Assembly: GCF_039542225.1 (NCBI RefSeq)
Contig: NZ_BAABHS010000005.1
Coordinates: 308,553-372,552, forward strand
Source of the DNA: Yinghuangia aomiensis
GTDB taxonomy: Bacteria > Actinomycetota > Actinomycetes > Streptomycetales > Streptomycetaceae
Reading direction: 5' to 3'
Length of the DNA stretch: 64,000 nt
Positions 34,192 through 42,773 of the stretch are shown piece after piece. The notes under the pieces are model-generated. The model was given only the letters and a program-made list of their open reading frames with translations, was not told the origin of the DNA and did no database searches. Positions within the stretch are counted from its first letter, which is position 1. Each line of letters opens with the position of its first letter. Made by a program: the position numbers and the translations under genes.

Positions 34192-35058
34192 TCAGGGAGC
34201 GGCGGGGATGTGGACGGGGTTGCGGAGGCTGCCGAGGCCCGAGACCTCGACTTCGACGATGTCGCCGTTGCCGAGGTAGCACGGTGGGGTCTGGCCCATC
34301 CCCACACCGGCCGGGGTGCCCGTGTTGATGAGATCGCCTGGTTCGAGCGCCAGGAAGCGACTGAGGTACCAGACGATGTGTGCCGGCCGGAAGATCATGT
34401 CGGCGGTGGTGCCGTCCTGCATGGTCTTGCCGTTGACCCGTGTGACGAGGCGCAGATTGTGCGGGTCACCCGCCTCGTCCGGGGTGACGAGGTGGGGGCC
34501 GGTGGGGTTGAAGGTGGGGTGGGATTTGCCCTTGAGCCACTGGCCGCCGTGCTCAAGCTGGAACTCGCGTTCGGAGATGTCGTTGAGCGCCACGTACCCG
34601 GCGATCACGTCCGCGGCGGACTCCGGGCCGTCGAGCAGGTGCGCCCGGTGGCCGATGACGATGCCGAGCTCGGCCTCCCAGTCGCCCTTGGCCGCACCGG
34701 GCGGGAAGACGACCGTGTCGTGCGGTCCGCACAGGCTGTTCGGGGCCTTGCTGAACACAATGGGCTCGCGGGGTACTTCGGCGCCGGTCTCGGCGGCATG
34801 GTCGCGATAATTGAGGCCGATCGCGTAGATGGCGTGCGGCCGGGCCAGGGCGGCGCCAATGCGCATGCCGCGGATGTCCAGGTCGGGCAGTTCACCGGCC
34901 GCCGCGGCCGCCGCGGCGCGCTCCGGGCCGCCGCTCGCGAAGAACGCTCCGTCGATGTCCTTGGTCAGCGGGCGCAAGTCGTAGGCCCTGCCGGTGCTTT
35001 CGGGCCGGGCGAGAGCGGGGATCTCACTGCCTTCGTCGCCGACGCGCAGGAAGCGCAT
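34192..35058 (-). CDS. Fumarylacetoacetate hydrolase family protein
   Basis: The 288-residue protein has the FAH fold. Diagnostic segments are IGLNYRDHAAETG near 85-97, FSKAPNSLCGPHDTV, the metal-binding GDWEAELGIVIG with its Glu pair, and LINTGTPAGVGMG near the end. Such enzymes hydrolyse or decarboxylate 2-oxo acids such as acylpyruvates or 2-keto-3-deoxy sugar acids in the cytoplasm. AAAGGA precedes the ATG at 35058. It lies 222 bases downstream of the aminotransferase gene in the same direction. A second FAH-family gene occurs at 39135. Confidence 0.9.
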   Translation of the reverse strand: MRFLRVGDEGSEIPALARPESTGRAYDLRPLTKDIDGAFFASGGPERAAAAAAAGELPDLDIRGMRIGAALARPHAIYAIGLNYRDHAAETGAEVPREPIVFSKAPNSLCGPHDTVVFPPGAAKGDWEAELGIVIGHRAHLLDGPESAADVIAGYVALNDISEREFQLEHGGQWLKGKSHPTFNPTGPHLVTPDEAGDPHNLRLVTRVNGKTMQDGTTADMIFRPAHIVWYLSRFLALEPGDLINTGTPAGVGMGQTPPCYLGNGDIVEVEVSGLGSLRNPVHIPAAP

Positions 35059-35280
35059 GGTTGATGTCCTTTCACCTTGGAGTCGTGCGGGCGTCGTATC
35101 TGCGGCTCGTTGCGCTGGAACGACCCGAAGCGGCAGTCGGAGGGGACGTCGCTCAGTCGCGGCGCGAGAGTGCCGGCGCGATGGGGTTTCGGCTGAGGCC
35201 GACACCGCGGGGTGCCGAGGGGCTTGGCCGTCCGGGACGGCGTCCCTGTACGGCTGTCAACCCGCGTCCGAGCGCGCGGC

Positions 35281-36630
35281 TCATCCTCCGACGATGCCGT
35301 CCTTGCGCATTCCGGCGAGGACGTCCGCCGCGGCCGAGAGAGTCGCGTCGATCTCCTCCGCGGTGTGTGCGCCCGAGATGTGGTTGCGCTTGAGGGCCAT
35401 CGGCAGCATCAGGTATCCGGCTTCCGTCATTCGACGGTGGAAAGCGACGTACGCGGAGTTGTCGTTGCGCATGAGGTCGCGGTAGCCGCGGATCGGCCCC
35501 TTGGCGAAGTACAGGGCGAACACCCCGCCGAACCCTGCCGCGGTGGCGTCGATACCGAGGTCGGCGACGATGGCCGAGAGACCGTCGCGCATGCGTTGGC
35601 CCAAGGCGTGGGTGCGCTCGTAGAAGTCCGGGTTGGCGCGCAAATGGTCGATGGTGGCGATCGCGGCTGCGCTGGATATGGGGCTGCCGTTGAAGGTGCC
35701 CGCAAGCAGGACGTCACCGCCGGTGTGGTTGAAGTGCTCCATCAGGTCACGGCGTCCCGCAAGTCCGCCGATCGGCACGCCGTTGGCCATGCCCTTGCCG
35801 AACGTGGTCAGGTCGGGGGTGACCCCGCAGACCTCCTGGTAACCACCGAGCGCGTGCCGGAATCCGGTGATCACCTCGTCGAAGATGAGGACGGTCCCGG
35901 TCTCCGCGGTGAGTGCCCGCAGTCCTTCGACGAACTCCTGGGTGGGCACCAACGCCCCGACGTTGTGCGGGATCGGCTCCATGATGACGGCGGCGACCTG
36001 CCCGGGATGCCGGTCGAGCAGCGTGCGGACCGATGCGAGGTCGTTGAATTCGGCAATGAGCGTGGCGTCGAGCGCCGGGTCGAGGATGCCCTTGGACAGC
36101 GGGTCACGACCGTACGCGCGCTCGGGGGCGGAGATGACGTTGCGGGCGACCGCGTCGTGGGAACCGTGGAACCCGCCCTGGAACTTGACGATGTACGGCC
36201 GTCCGGTGACGGCGCGGGCGAGGCGTACCGCCTGGAACGTGGCCTCCGTGCCGCTCATCGTGGAGATCGCGCTCTCGGCGGACGGGATGACCTCCACCAC
36301 GCGTCGTGCCAGTTCCACCTCCAGTTCGCTGACACCGAGCCCGATGAGGCCGGGGCCGTCGACGGCGGCGCGCACCGCGTCGTTGACCACGGGTGCGTTG
36401 TGCCCGAGGACCATCGCACCGAAAGCGGCGTGGTAGTCGAGGTAGCGGCGGCCGTCCGCGTCGGTGACGTAGGCGCCGTCGGCCGACACGAACGCATACG
36501 GCTCGCCGATGTAGCGCGTGGCCGAGTTGACACCTCCCGGGATCACGCGGGCAGCGGACTCGGCGAGTCGGCGTCCACGGCTCGCCTCGCCTGCGGGGGC
36601 GTCGGAGCCGGTGCGCTCTGTGGAGGACAT
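35281..36630 (-). CDS. Class III aminotransferase, glutamate-1-semialdehyde aminomutase-like
   Basis: A PLP enzyme of 449 residues. The N-terminus GGVNSATRYIGEPYAFVSAD and the PLP-Lys motif TFGKGMANG (Lys279) resemble glutamate-1-semialdehyde 2,1-aminomutase; IFDEVITGFRHALGG holds the cofactor Asp251, and STMSGTEATFQAVRLAR binds PLP phosphate. No haem genes lie nearby, and the context is catabolic, so an omega-transaminase or amino-group mutase acting on an unknown substrate is more likely than haem synthesis. The ATG at 36630 has GAAAGG upstream. It is divergent from the Gfo/Idh/MocA gene, with an IclR-like operator in the shared upstream region. Confidence 0.88.
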   Translation of the reverse strand: MSSTERTGSDAPAGEASRGRRLAESAARVIPGGVNSATRYIGEPYAFVSADGAYVTDADGRRYLDYHAAFGAMVLGHNAPVVNDAVRAAVDGPGLIGLGVSELEVELARRVVEVIPSAESAISTMSGTEATFQAVRLARAVTGRPYIVKFQGGFHGSHDAVARNVISAPERAYGRDPLSKGILDPALDATLIAEFNDLASVRTLLDRHPGQVAAVIMEPIPHNVGALVPTQEFVEGLRALTAETGTVLIFDEVITGFRHALGGYQEVCGVTPDLTTFGKGMANGVPIGGLAGRRDLMEHFNHTGGDVLLAGTFNGSPISSAAAIATIDHLRANPDFYERTHALGQRMRDGLSAIVADLGIDATAAGFGGVFALYFAKGPIRGYRDLMRNDNSAYVAFHRRMTEAGYLMLPMALKRNHISGAHTAEEIDATLSAAADVLAGMRKDGIVGG

Positions 36631-36870
36631 GGTGGCCTTTCGTGACGGTGCGGTGGCGGAGGGCCGCGCGCTGGTCGCGCGGACCACGCTGTCTCCGGCC
36701 GAGAGACATGGGGCCTGGGGCCTGCATACGGCCGGGACGCAGAGTGCGGCAAAAGGGGGCACGCCGCGCCGCGGGACGCGGCGGACGGCAGGGGCCGGAA
36801 ACGGAACCGCCGCTGAGCGGACCGGCCGTGGGGCCGGCTGTCCGGGACGATAGAACACTCGGCTTGAACA

Positions 36871-36885
36871 TGGCAAGGCTTTCCA
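36871..36885. promoter_or_regulatory. Candidate IclR operator TGGCAAGGCTTTCCA
   Basis: The site is the core of a longer inverted repeat, ACATGG at 36868-36873 and CCATGT at 36883-36888. It shares 11 of 15 positions with TGGAAAGTTGTTCCA at 47291-47305, and both fit the pattern TGGNAAGNNNTTCCA, similar to known IclR-family sites. An IclR gene lies at 45920. Confidence 0.55.
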
Positions 36886-36936
36886 TGTCGCCCGAACCGA
36901 TGTCCTTTTCGATGAGATAAAACGAGAAACGAAGCC

Positions 36937-36966
36937 TTGACATCGGCCTGTCGACACACGCAGCAT
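36937..36966 (+). promoter_or_regulatory. Candidate rightward promoter, possibly leaderless
   Basis: A perfect TTGACA at 36937-36942 is followed after 18 bases by CAGCAT at 36961-36966. A start of transcription 8-9 bases further would fall on the ATG at 36975, which lacks a ribosome binding site. Confidence 0.4.
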
Positions 36967-36974
36967 CGCTCAAC

Positions 36975-38075
36975 ATGGAATCCCATTCCGCGATGACCGG
37001 TGAAAGTCGGCCGCCTGCACGCCCACTCGGAATCGTGGTCGTCGGCACCGGGTTCATCGCCGACGAGCACATCGGCGCCCTGCTCGGCCGCCGGGACGCC
37101 GACCTCGTCGGCGTCGTCGACACCCACGCCGGGCGCGCGGCGGCGGCCGCACGCCGCAACGGCGGTGTGCGCTTCACGACGGACCTCGCCGAGGCCCTTT
37201 CCTGGCCCGGCGTCGATGCCTGCATCGTGTGCACGCCCAACGGTTCGCACCATGCCCTCGCCCTGGCGGTCGCCGACGCCGGCAAGCACCTGCTCATCGA
37301 GAAGCCGCTCACCATCACCGTGCCCGAGGCCGTCGAGGTGGCCGACGCCTTCGCGGCGGCCGGCACGGTCCTGATGGCGGCCCACACGCACCGCTTCTAC
37401 GACTACGGCCGCGCCGTCAAGACCGCGATCGACGCCGGCGAGGTCGGTCGGCCCGAGGTCGTCCGCCTGGCGATCCTCGGCGACTGGATCTGGCCGGACT
37501 GGCGTGCGTGGGTCCTGGACCCGAAGGCTTCGGGCGGGCATGCGCTGCACAACGGCGTGCACCTGCTCGACCTGGCCACATGGTGGCTCGGCGCCCGGCC
37601 GGAGAGCGTGTACGCCCGAGGCCGCAAGCAGACCGCCGCGGAGCTCGACATCCACGACTACCTCGAAATGGTCGTCCGCTACAGCGACGGCTCGGTGGCG
37701 GTCTGCGAGATGAGCCGCGGGCACCGCACCGGAGGGGTCGGACTGCGGGACGTCATGGTCCTCGGCAGCGAGGGCCTGCTGACTCTCCCGTGGAACGGCG
37801 ACGGCTCACCACTGCTGTCCGAGCGGGGCTTCTCACAGGTCCCGGCCCCCGGCGGCAACGGGTTCGCCGTGCAGCTCGCCGCCTGGCTGGACACGATCTC
37901 CGGCCAGGAACCCGCGATGCCGGTACACGACGCCGTCCTCGCGGTGGCGATGGGTGTCGCGGCCGAGCGCTCGATGGCCTCCCGACGACCGGTCCTGCTG
38001 TCCGAACTCGGCATCCCCGACCGCCACGCGCCCTCCCCCGGCGCCCCCGCACTCGACGAAGGACGCACCGCATGA
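36975..38075 (+). CDS. Gfo/Idh/MocA family oxidoreductase
   Basis: The 366-residue enzyme has the N-terminal NAD(P)-binding motif VVVGTGFIADEHIGAL, the catalytic-loop segment EKPLTITVPEAVEVADA with the conserved Glu-Lys-Pro, and a C-terminal alpha/beta domain with GGHALHNGVHLLDLATWW carrying the usual catalytic His. Members oxidise or reduce sugars, inositols or related polyols. No ribosome binding site precedes the ATG at 36975; a promoter placed to give a leaderless message lies directly upstream. A later GTG is possible. Its stop overlaps the next gene of the same family (ATGA). Confidence 0.9.
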   Translation: MESHSAMTGESRPPARPLGIVVVGTGFIADEHIGALLGRRDADLVGVVDTHAGRAAAAARRNGGVRFTTDLAEALSWPGVDACIVCTPNGSHHALALAVADAGKHLLIEKPLTITVPEAVEVADAFAAAGTVLMAAHTHRFYDYGRAVKTAIDAGEVGRPEVVRLAILGDWIWPDWRAWVLDPKASGGHALHNGVHLLDLATWWLGARPESVYARGRKQTAAELDIHDYLEMVVRYSDGSVAVCEMSRGHRTGGVGLRDVMVLGSEGLLTLPWNGDGSPLLSERGFSQVPAPGGNGFAVQLAAWLDTISGQEPAMPVHDAVLAVAMGVAAERSMASRRPVLLSELGIPDRHAPSPGAPALDEGRTA

Positions 38076-39118
38076 CCGGCCACGCCCCCGCCACGCGCCC
38101 CTTGCGCGTCCTGCTGGCAGGCTTCTCCGGGCTCGGGACCCAGGACCATCAGACGGACATGTACCTGCCGGCGTTCAGCGCGCACCCCGGGTTCGAGGTG
38201 GCCGCGGTCGCGGGCGACGAGCCGCAGGCCCGGTCTGCGGCCGAACGCCTCGGTGTCCCGCTGGTCGCGGACGTCGCGACCGCCGTCGGCGACGTCGACG
38301 CCGACGTCGTCAGCGTCTGCGTACGCCCCGAGGAACGGGCCGAAACGGCCGTCCGCGCCCTGGAGAACGGCCGCCACGTCCTGGTCGACAAGCCCGCCGC
38401 GACCGGTGTCCCCGAGGCCGCCGCGATCGCGGCCGCCGCCTCGGCGGCCGGCCGGGTGTGCCTGCCTGCCCACCACCAGCGCTTCGCCCCGGGCGTCCGG
38501 GCCGCCCGCGCCGCCGTGGGCGGCGGGCGCGTCGGGCTGCCGTGGAACATCCAGACGGACTTCCTCGTCGGCGCGGGAGATCCCGTCCCCGAGGGCGAGC
38601 TGGTGAACTTCGCGGTCTACCCCGTGGACATCGTGCTCGCGGTCACCGGTCAGCCGGTCCACCGCGTCCACGCCCTCACGGCCGGTGCCCCGGGGCCGTC
38701 CGGCGCCGAACGCACCGCGGTCCTCATGCTGGACCATGCCCATGGTGTCACCAGCACGATCGTGGTCGGACGGGGCGCCGACGGCATCGCGGCACCCGGC
38801 ACCGTCTTTCACCGGCACCGCATCAGCGGCTCCGCCGGCGTCCTCGTCGTGGACGCCGCCGGACCCGTGCTCACGGTGCGCGGGGCCGCCGGCGCACGGG
38901 CCCTCCCCTTCGACTCCGGCAGCGTGCCCGCTCTGCTGGACGAGCTTCACGGCGCCATCACCGAAGGCCGCCCCGCCGATCCGGACATCAAGGACGCGCT
39001 GGCCGTCGCCCGTGTCGTGGCCGCCGCCCGGACGTCGCTGCGGACCGGCCTGCCCGTCGACATCGCGGCTCAGCCGCAGCCCGGGTCCACCCCGGCTGCT
39101 CCCACGCCTACCGCCTGA
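38072..39118 (+). CDS. Gfo/Idh/MocA family oxidoreductase, second copy
   Basis: A 348-residue relative of the preceding enzyme but divergent: the cofactor motif is LLAGFSGLGTQDHQTDMYLP, less regular than the Gly-x-Gly-x-x-Gly of its neighbour, with a longer insertion, and the Lys-Pro motif is VDKPAATGVPEA. The His segment reads ELVNFAVYPVDIVLAVTG, lacking the usual GxH, so the catalytic mechanism may differ or the subunit may be non-catalytic. It overlaps the previous gene by four bases. The two may form a heteromeric dehydrogenase. Confidence 0.85.
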   Translation: MTGHAPATRPLRVLLAGFSGLGTQDHQTDMYLPAFSAHPGFEVAAVAGDEPQARSAAERLGVPLVADVATAVGDVDADVVSVCVRPEERAETAVRALENGRHVLVDKPAATGVPEAAAIAAAASAAGRVCLPAHHQRFAPGVRAARAAVGGGRVGLPWNIQTDFLVGAGDPVPEGELVNFAVYPVDIVLAVTGQPVHRVHALTAGAPGPSGAERTAVLMLDHAHGVTSTIVVGRGADGIAAPGTVFHRHRISGSAGVLVVDAAGPVLTVRGAAGARALPFDSGSVPALLDELHGAITEGRPADPDIKDALAVARVVAAARTSLRTGLPVDIAAQPQPGSTPAAPTPTA

Positions 39119-39134
39119 CCGAGGAACCACCACC

Positions 39135-40007
39135 ATGAAGCTGCTCAGCTATGAACGGGACGGCGCCGTGCGCCATGGCCGGCTCCTCGACGACGGCCGG
39201 ATCGCCGAACTCGGCGACGGGGACCTCGGTGCCGCCATCGTCGCACTCGACGGGGACTGGGCACGGCTCCCCACCGGAGAGGGCACCGCACACGACCTCG
39301 CGAGCGTGCGGGTCCTGGCCCCCGTGCCGAACCCGCCGAAGGTCCTCGCAGCCGCGGCCAACTACCAGGAGCACGTTCTGGAGGGCGGTGGCGAACCGCT
39401 CGTGAAAGAACGCCTGGCCCCCCGGATGTTCCTCAAGCCGGGCACCTCCGTGACCGGGCCCGACACCGTCATCCCGCTGCCCGACAGCTCGTCCCAGATC
39501 GACTGGGAGGCCGAACTCGTCGTCGTGCTCGGCCGCGGCGGCCGCGACGTCGCCGTGGCGGACGCCCTCGACCTGGTGGCGGGCTACGCCGTCGGCAACG
39601 ACGTCTCGGCCCGCTCGCTCGATCTCGGCTACGAGCGCGACGCGGGCGCCCCCGGCGCGTCCGCCGAATGGTTCTTCGACTGGCTCGCGGGCAAGTGGTT
39701 CGACGGGTTCGCCCCGTTCGGCCCGTGGCTTGTCACCCCTGACGAAGTCGGCGACCCGCAGGACCTCGCGGTCCGGCTGGAAGTGAACGGCAAGCTTCGC
39801 CAGGACGGCAATACCCGCGACATGATCTTCACCGTGGCCGAGCTGATCGCCCACTGCTCCCGGCTCATGACCTTGCAGCCGGGAGACCTGATCTTCACCG
39901 GCACCCCGTCCGGAGTGGGCGCCGCGACCGGCGATTTCCTGCGGTCCGGCGACGAGATGACCGTCACCGTCGACGGACTCGGCACCCTCGCCAACACCGT
40001 GCGCTGA
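39135..40007 (+). CDS. Fumarylacetoacetate hydrolase family protein, second copy
   Basis: This 290-residue FAH-family enzyme has LAAAANYQEHVLEGG, PRMFLKPGTSVTGPDTVIPL, the metal-site segment QIDWEAELVVVLG, and DLIFTGTPSGVGAATG. It is clearly a different subgroup from the FAH protein at 34192, since the sequence around the metal site and the N-terminal domain differ. GAGGA precedes the ATG at 39135. Following two sugar-type oxidoreductases, a role on a 2-keto-3-deoxy acid or a ring-opened lactone is plausible. Confidence 0.9.
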   Translation: MKLLSYERDGAVRHGRLLDDGRIAELGDGDLGAAIVALDGDWARLPTGEGTAHDLASVRVLAPVPNPPKVLAAAANYQEHVLEGGGEPLVKERLAPRMFLKPGTSVTGPDTVIPLPDSSSQIDWEAELVVVLGRGGRDVAVADALDLVAGYAVGNDVSARSLDLGYERDAGAPGASAEWFFDWLAGKWFDGFAPFGPWLVTPDEVGDPQDLAVRLEVNGKLRQDGNTRDMIFTVAELIAHCSRLMTLQPGDLIFTGTPSGVGAATGDFLRSGDEMTVTVDGLGTLANTVR

Positions 40008-40122
40008 ACCACCGGCGCCCCCTCCCCCACCTCTCGTGGGCACCCCGTTGCTTTCCGCGCGCCCGGCCGCGCCCGCGCGACGCGGCACCCTGCATCTGCC
40101 GGCACCGAATCGAAGGACAGCC

Positions 40123-41745
40123 GTGTTCACTTCCCGCAAGAGATCTCTGGCCAAGGCAGCCGTCGGCCTTGCGCTCACCCTGTCGGCGGTAGCCGCCTGT
40201 TCCTCGGACCCGAGTCAGGGCGGCGGTACGCCGGGCGCCGGGAGTGGCTCCGGCAACGGCGCGCTGAATGTGTACCTGTACCAGAAACCGAAGCTCTTCA
40301 GCCCCCTCGCTCCCAACAACGGGCCCGACCAGGTGGTCATGTCCTTGGTCTTCGACTCGCTCGTGGCCCCGGACAACGACTTCAAGCTCCAGCCCCGCAT
40401 GGCGCAGGAACTGCCGCAGCAGAGCGCGGATGGCACCACCTACACCTTCAAGCTTCGTCCCGGCCTCAAGTGGAGCGACGGAGAGCCGTTCACGGCACAA
40501 GACGTCCTGTTCACCTACAACCTGATGGCCAACCCCAAGGCGGGCGCCGCCTCCGCCGGCAACTACGCCGGGGTCGAGGGCGTCGACGCACTCGCCGCGG
40601 GCACCGCCCAGACGGCTTCCGGGTTCAGCGCGCCGGACGACAACACCTTCGTCATCAAGACCACCAAGCCCGACGCGGGCATCGTCGCGCTGATCGGTGC
40701 GACGCCCATCCTGCCCAAGCACATCCTCGGTTCCGTCGCGGTCGACCAGGTGGCGAAGAACGCGTTCTTCAGCAAGCCGACCGCGGGCACCGGACCGTAC
40801 CGCTTCGTCTCGTACCAGACCGACCAGTACGTCGAGTTGCAGGCGAACCCCGAGTTCCGCACCCCGGTGGGGATCCCGCGGGTCTTCCTCAAGCCCGTCA
40901 CCTCCGACGTGGCCACCGCACAGCTCGGCACGGGGGAGATGGACGTCGTCCAGGTGTCGCCCACCGACCTGCCGACCGTCGGCAAGATGGCCAACGTCTC
41001 CGTCTCGGCCGCCGACAGCCCCGGCTTCACCCGTATCGCGGTGAACCAGGCACAGCCGCGCTTCGCCGACCCGCGAGTCCGCCAGGCGCTGATGTACGCG
41101 ATCGACCGGAAGAAGATCGTCGACTCGGTGCTGGGCGGCAAGGGGACAGTGCCCGCGACCTCCTTCATGGGCGACGTGGTGCCGAACAGCCTGAACCAGT
41201 ACGAGTACAACCCGCAGAAGGCCAAAGACCTGCTGGCGCAGGCCGGTTGGGACTCCGGCAAGCCGGTCCAGCTGGAATGGGTCCCCGGGCAGCGCGACCG
41301 CGACACGACGGCCACCATCGTCCAGAGTCAGCTTCAGGCGGTCGGTGTGAAGGTGGAGCTCAAGCAGGTGCAGGCCTCGCAGCTGCTGGAGTCGTACACC
41401 GGCGGGTACGACCTGGCGATGTTCGGCGGCGGCACGTACACCGACCCCAGCCAGGTCCCGCAAATCGTCGGCTGCGACAAGTTCTATCCGAAGGGGTCGA
41501 ACGTCCCGCACTTCTGCGACAAGACCCTTGACGAACTCACCGGCAAAGCCAACGCGACCTCGGACGCCGCGGCCCGCCAGGACCTGTACCGGCAGGCCGC
41601 GGCCCGGGAGAACGAGCAAGCGGCGTACCTGTGGATGTACAACCCGCAGACCGTCTGGGCGTCCAACAACCGCGTGCAGGGCTTCAAGGCGAGCGGCGAC
41701 ATCACGCGCCCGTTCACCGGCATCGAGAACTGGCACCTGAACTGA
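40123..41745 (+). CDS. ABC transporter substrate-binding lipoprotein, family 5
   Basis: A binding protein of 540 residues, first gene of the third importer. The start is GTG at 40123 with AAGGAC upstream; the ATG-less extension to 40036 would spoil the export signal. The signal has RKR at 5-7 and a lipobox V23-A-A-C26. The mature part has the family-5 landmarks YTFKLRPGLKWSDGEPFTAQ with DVLFTYN, and VRQALMYAIDRKKIVDSVLG. The preceding genes suggest that the cargo could be a sugar acid, amino compound or peptide processed by the oxidoreductases and hydrolases nearby. Confidence 0.92.
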   Translation: MFTSRKRSLAKAAVGLALTLSAVAACSSDPSQGGGTPGAGSGSGNGALNVYLYQKPKLFSPLAPNNGPDQVVMSLVFDSLVAPDNDFKLQPRMAQELPQQSADGTTYTFKLRPGLKWSDGEPFTAQDVLFTYNLMANPKAGAASAGNYAGVEGVDALAAGTAQTASGFSAPDDNTFVIKTTKPDAGIVALIGATPILPKHILGSVAVDQVAKNAFFSKPTAGTGPYRFVSYQTDQYVELQANPEFRTPVGIPRVFLKPVTSDVATAQLGTGEMDVVQVSPTDLPTVGKMANVSVSAADSPGFTRIAVNQAQPRFADPRVRQALMYAIDRKKIVDSVLGGKGTVPATSFMGDVVPNSLNQYEYNPQKAKDLLAQAGWDSGKPVQLEWVPGQRDRDTTATIVQSQLQAVGVKVELKQVQASQLLESYTGGYDLAMFGGGTYTDPSQVPQIVGCDKFYPKGSNVPHFCDKTLDELTGKANATSDAAARQDLYRQAAARENEQAAYLWMYNPQTVWASNNRVQGFKASGDITRPFTGIENWHLN

Positions 41746-41813
41746 CCTGACCGGGCCGGATCCGCGCGCCGCGACGGACCCGGCCCGGCGGCTCCCCGTG
41801 ATTGGAGGGACAA

Positions 41814-42773
41814 GTGGGGACGTTCGTCCTGCGCCGCATACTGGTGAACATCCTGGTCTTCCTGGCGATCACCGTGGGCATCTTCGCCCTGGTACACGCC
41901 GCGCCCGGCGATCCGGTCCGGATGATGATCAATCCCGACCAGGTCTCCTCCGGCAGTCAGGAGTTCATCGCCCGGCAGCGCCACGAGCTGGGCCTGGACC
42001 GGTCGTTGCCGGTGCAGTACTGGGACTGGCTGCGGAACGCGGTCACCGGAGACCTCGGATATTCGTACGTCAGCAGGCAAAGCGTCACCTCGGCGATCTC
42101 CGAGCGCCTGGGGCCGACGGTCGAGCTCATGGGGATCGCCCTGCTGCTGTCGCTGGTGATCGGCATCCCGCTGGGCATCCTGTCCGCGGTGCGCCGCAAC
42201 TCCTGGCTGGATTACGGCACCACGGTGTTCGGCCTCGGCGCCATCTCCATCCCGCCGTTCTTCCTCGGCATCGTGGCGATCTACACCTTCTCCCTGAAGC
42301 TCTCCTGGCTGCCGTCCGCGGGCATGACCACACCGGGCGTGCATTCACCGGGAGACCAGTTCAAACACCTGCTGATGCCGGCGCTCCTCCTGGGGTTGAT
42401 CGCCGCCGCGCCGATCATGAGGTATGTGCGCAGCGGCGTGATCGGCGAACTCGGCGAGGACTACACGCGGACGGCCGAGGCCAAGGGCGCATCGTGGTCC
42501 CGGGTCGTCCTGCGGCACGCATTCCGCAACTCGCTCGTGCCGCTGATCACCGTCGTGGCGATGAGCGTTCCTGCGCTGATGGGTGGTGCGGTGGTCATCG
42601 AGCAGGTCTTCGCGTGGCCCGGGATGGGGCAGCTGACCATCAGCTCGGTGAATCAGAACGACTACCCGGTGGTCATCGGGGTCTCCCTGTACGTCGCGGT
42701 CCTCGTACTGATCTGCAATCTGCTCGCCGACCTGCTCTACGCGGTCGCGGATCCGAGGGTGAGGCTGGGATGA
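41814..42773 (+). CDS. ABC transporter permease, DppB type
   Basis: The 319-residue membrane protein begins at GTG 41814 with GGAGGG five bases upstream. It has a first membrane helix VNILVFLAITVGIFALVHAA, the loop HELGLDRSLPVQYWDWLRNA, an EAA loop around DYTRTAEAKGASWSRVVLRH and the closing VIEQVFAWPGMGQLTI. It is 68 bases downstream of the binding protein gene and overlaps the DppC gene by four bases. Confidence 0.9.
   Translation: MGTFVLRRILVNILVFLAITVGIFALVHAAPGDPVRMMINPDQVSSGSQEFIARQRHELGLDRSLPVQYWDWLRNAVTGDLGYSYVSRQSVTSAISERLGPTVELMGIALLLSLVIGIPLGILSAVRRNSWLDYGTTVFGLGAISIPPFFLGIVAIYTFSLKLSWLPSAGMTTPGVHSPGDQFKHLLMPALLLGLIAAAPIMRYVRSGVIGELGEDYTRTAEAKGASWSRVVLRHAFRNSLVPLITVVAMSVPALMGGAVVIEQVFAWPGMGQLTISSVNQNDYPVVIGVSLYVAVLVLICNLLADLLYAVADPRVRLG

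Larger units (their letters stand above)
36631..36974. other. Divergent promoter region between aminotransferase and oxidoreductase genes
   Basis: This 344-base region contains no gene. The part from about 36850 to 36974 is A+T-rich compared with its neighbours and holds an IclR-like inverted repeat and a candidate rightward promoter, both listed separately. Confidence 0.6.

Noticed and set aside
35281..36630. hemL of haem biosynthesis
   Set aside because: Similarity is to the wider GSA-aminomutase-like group; no other haem genes occur here and the neighbours are catabolic.
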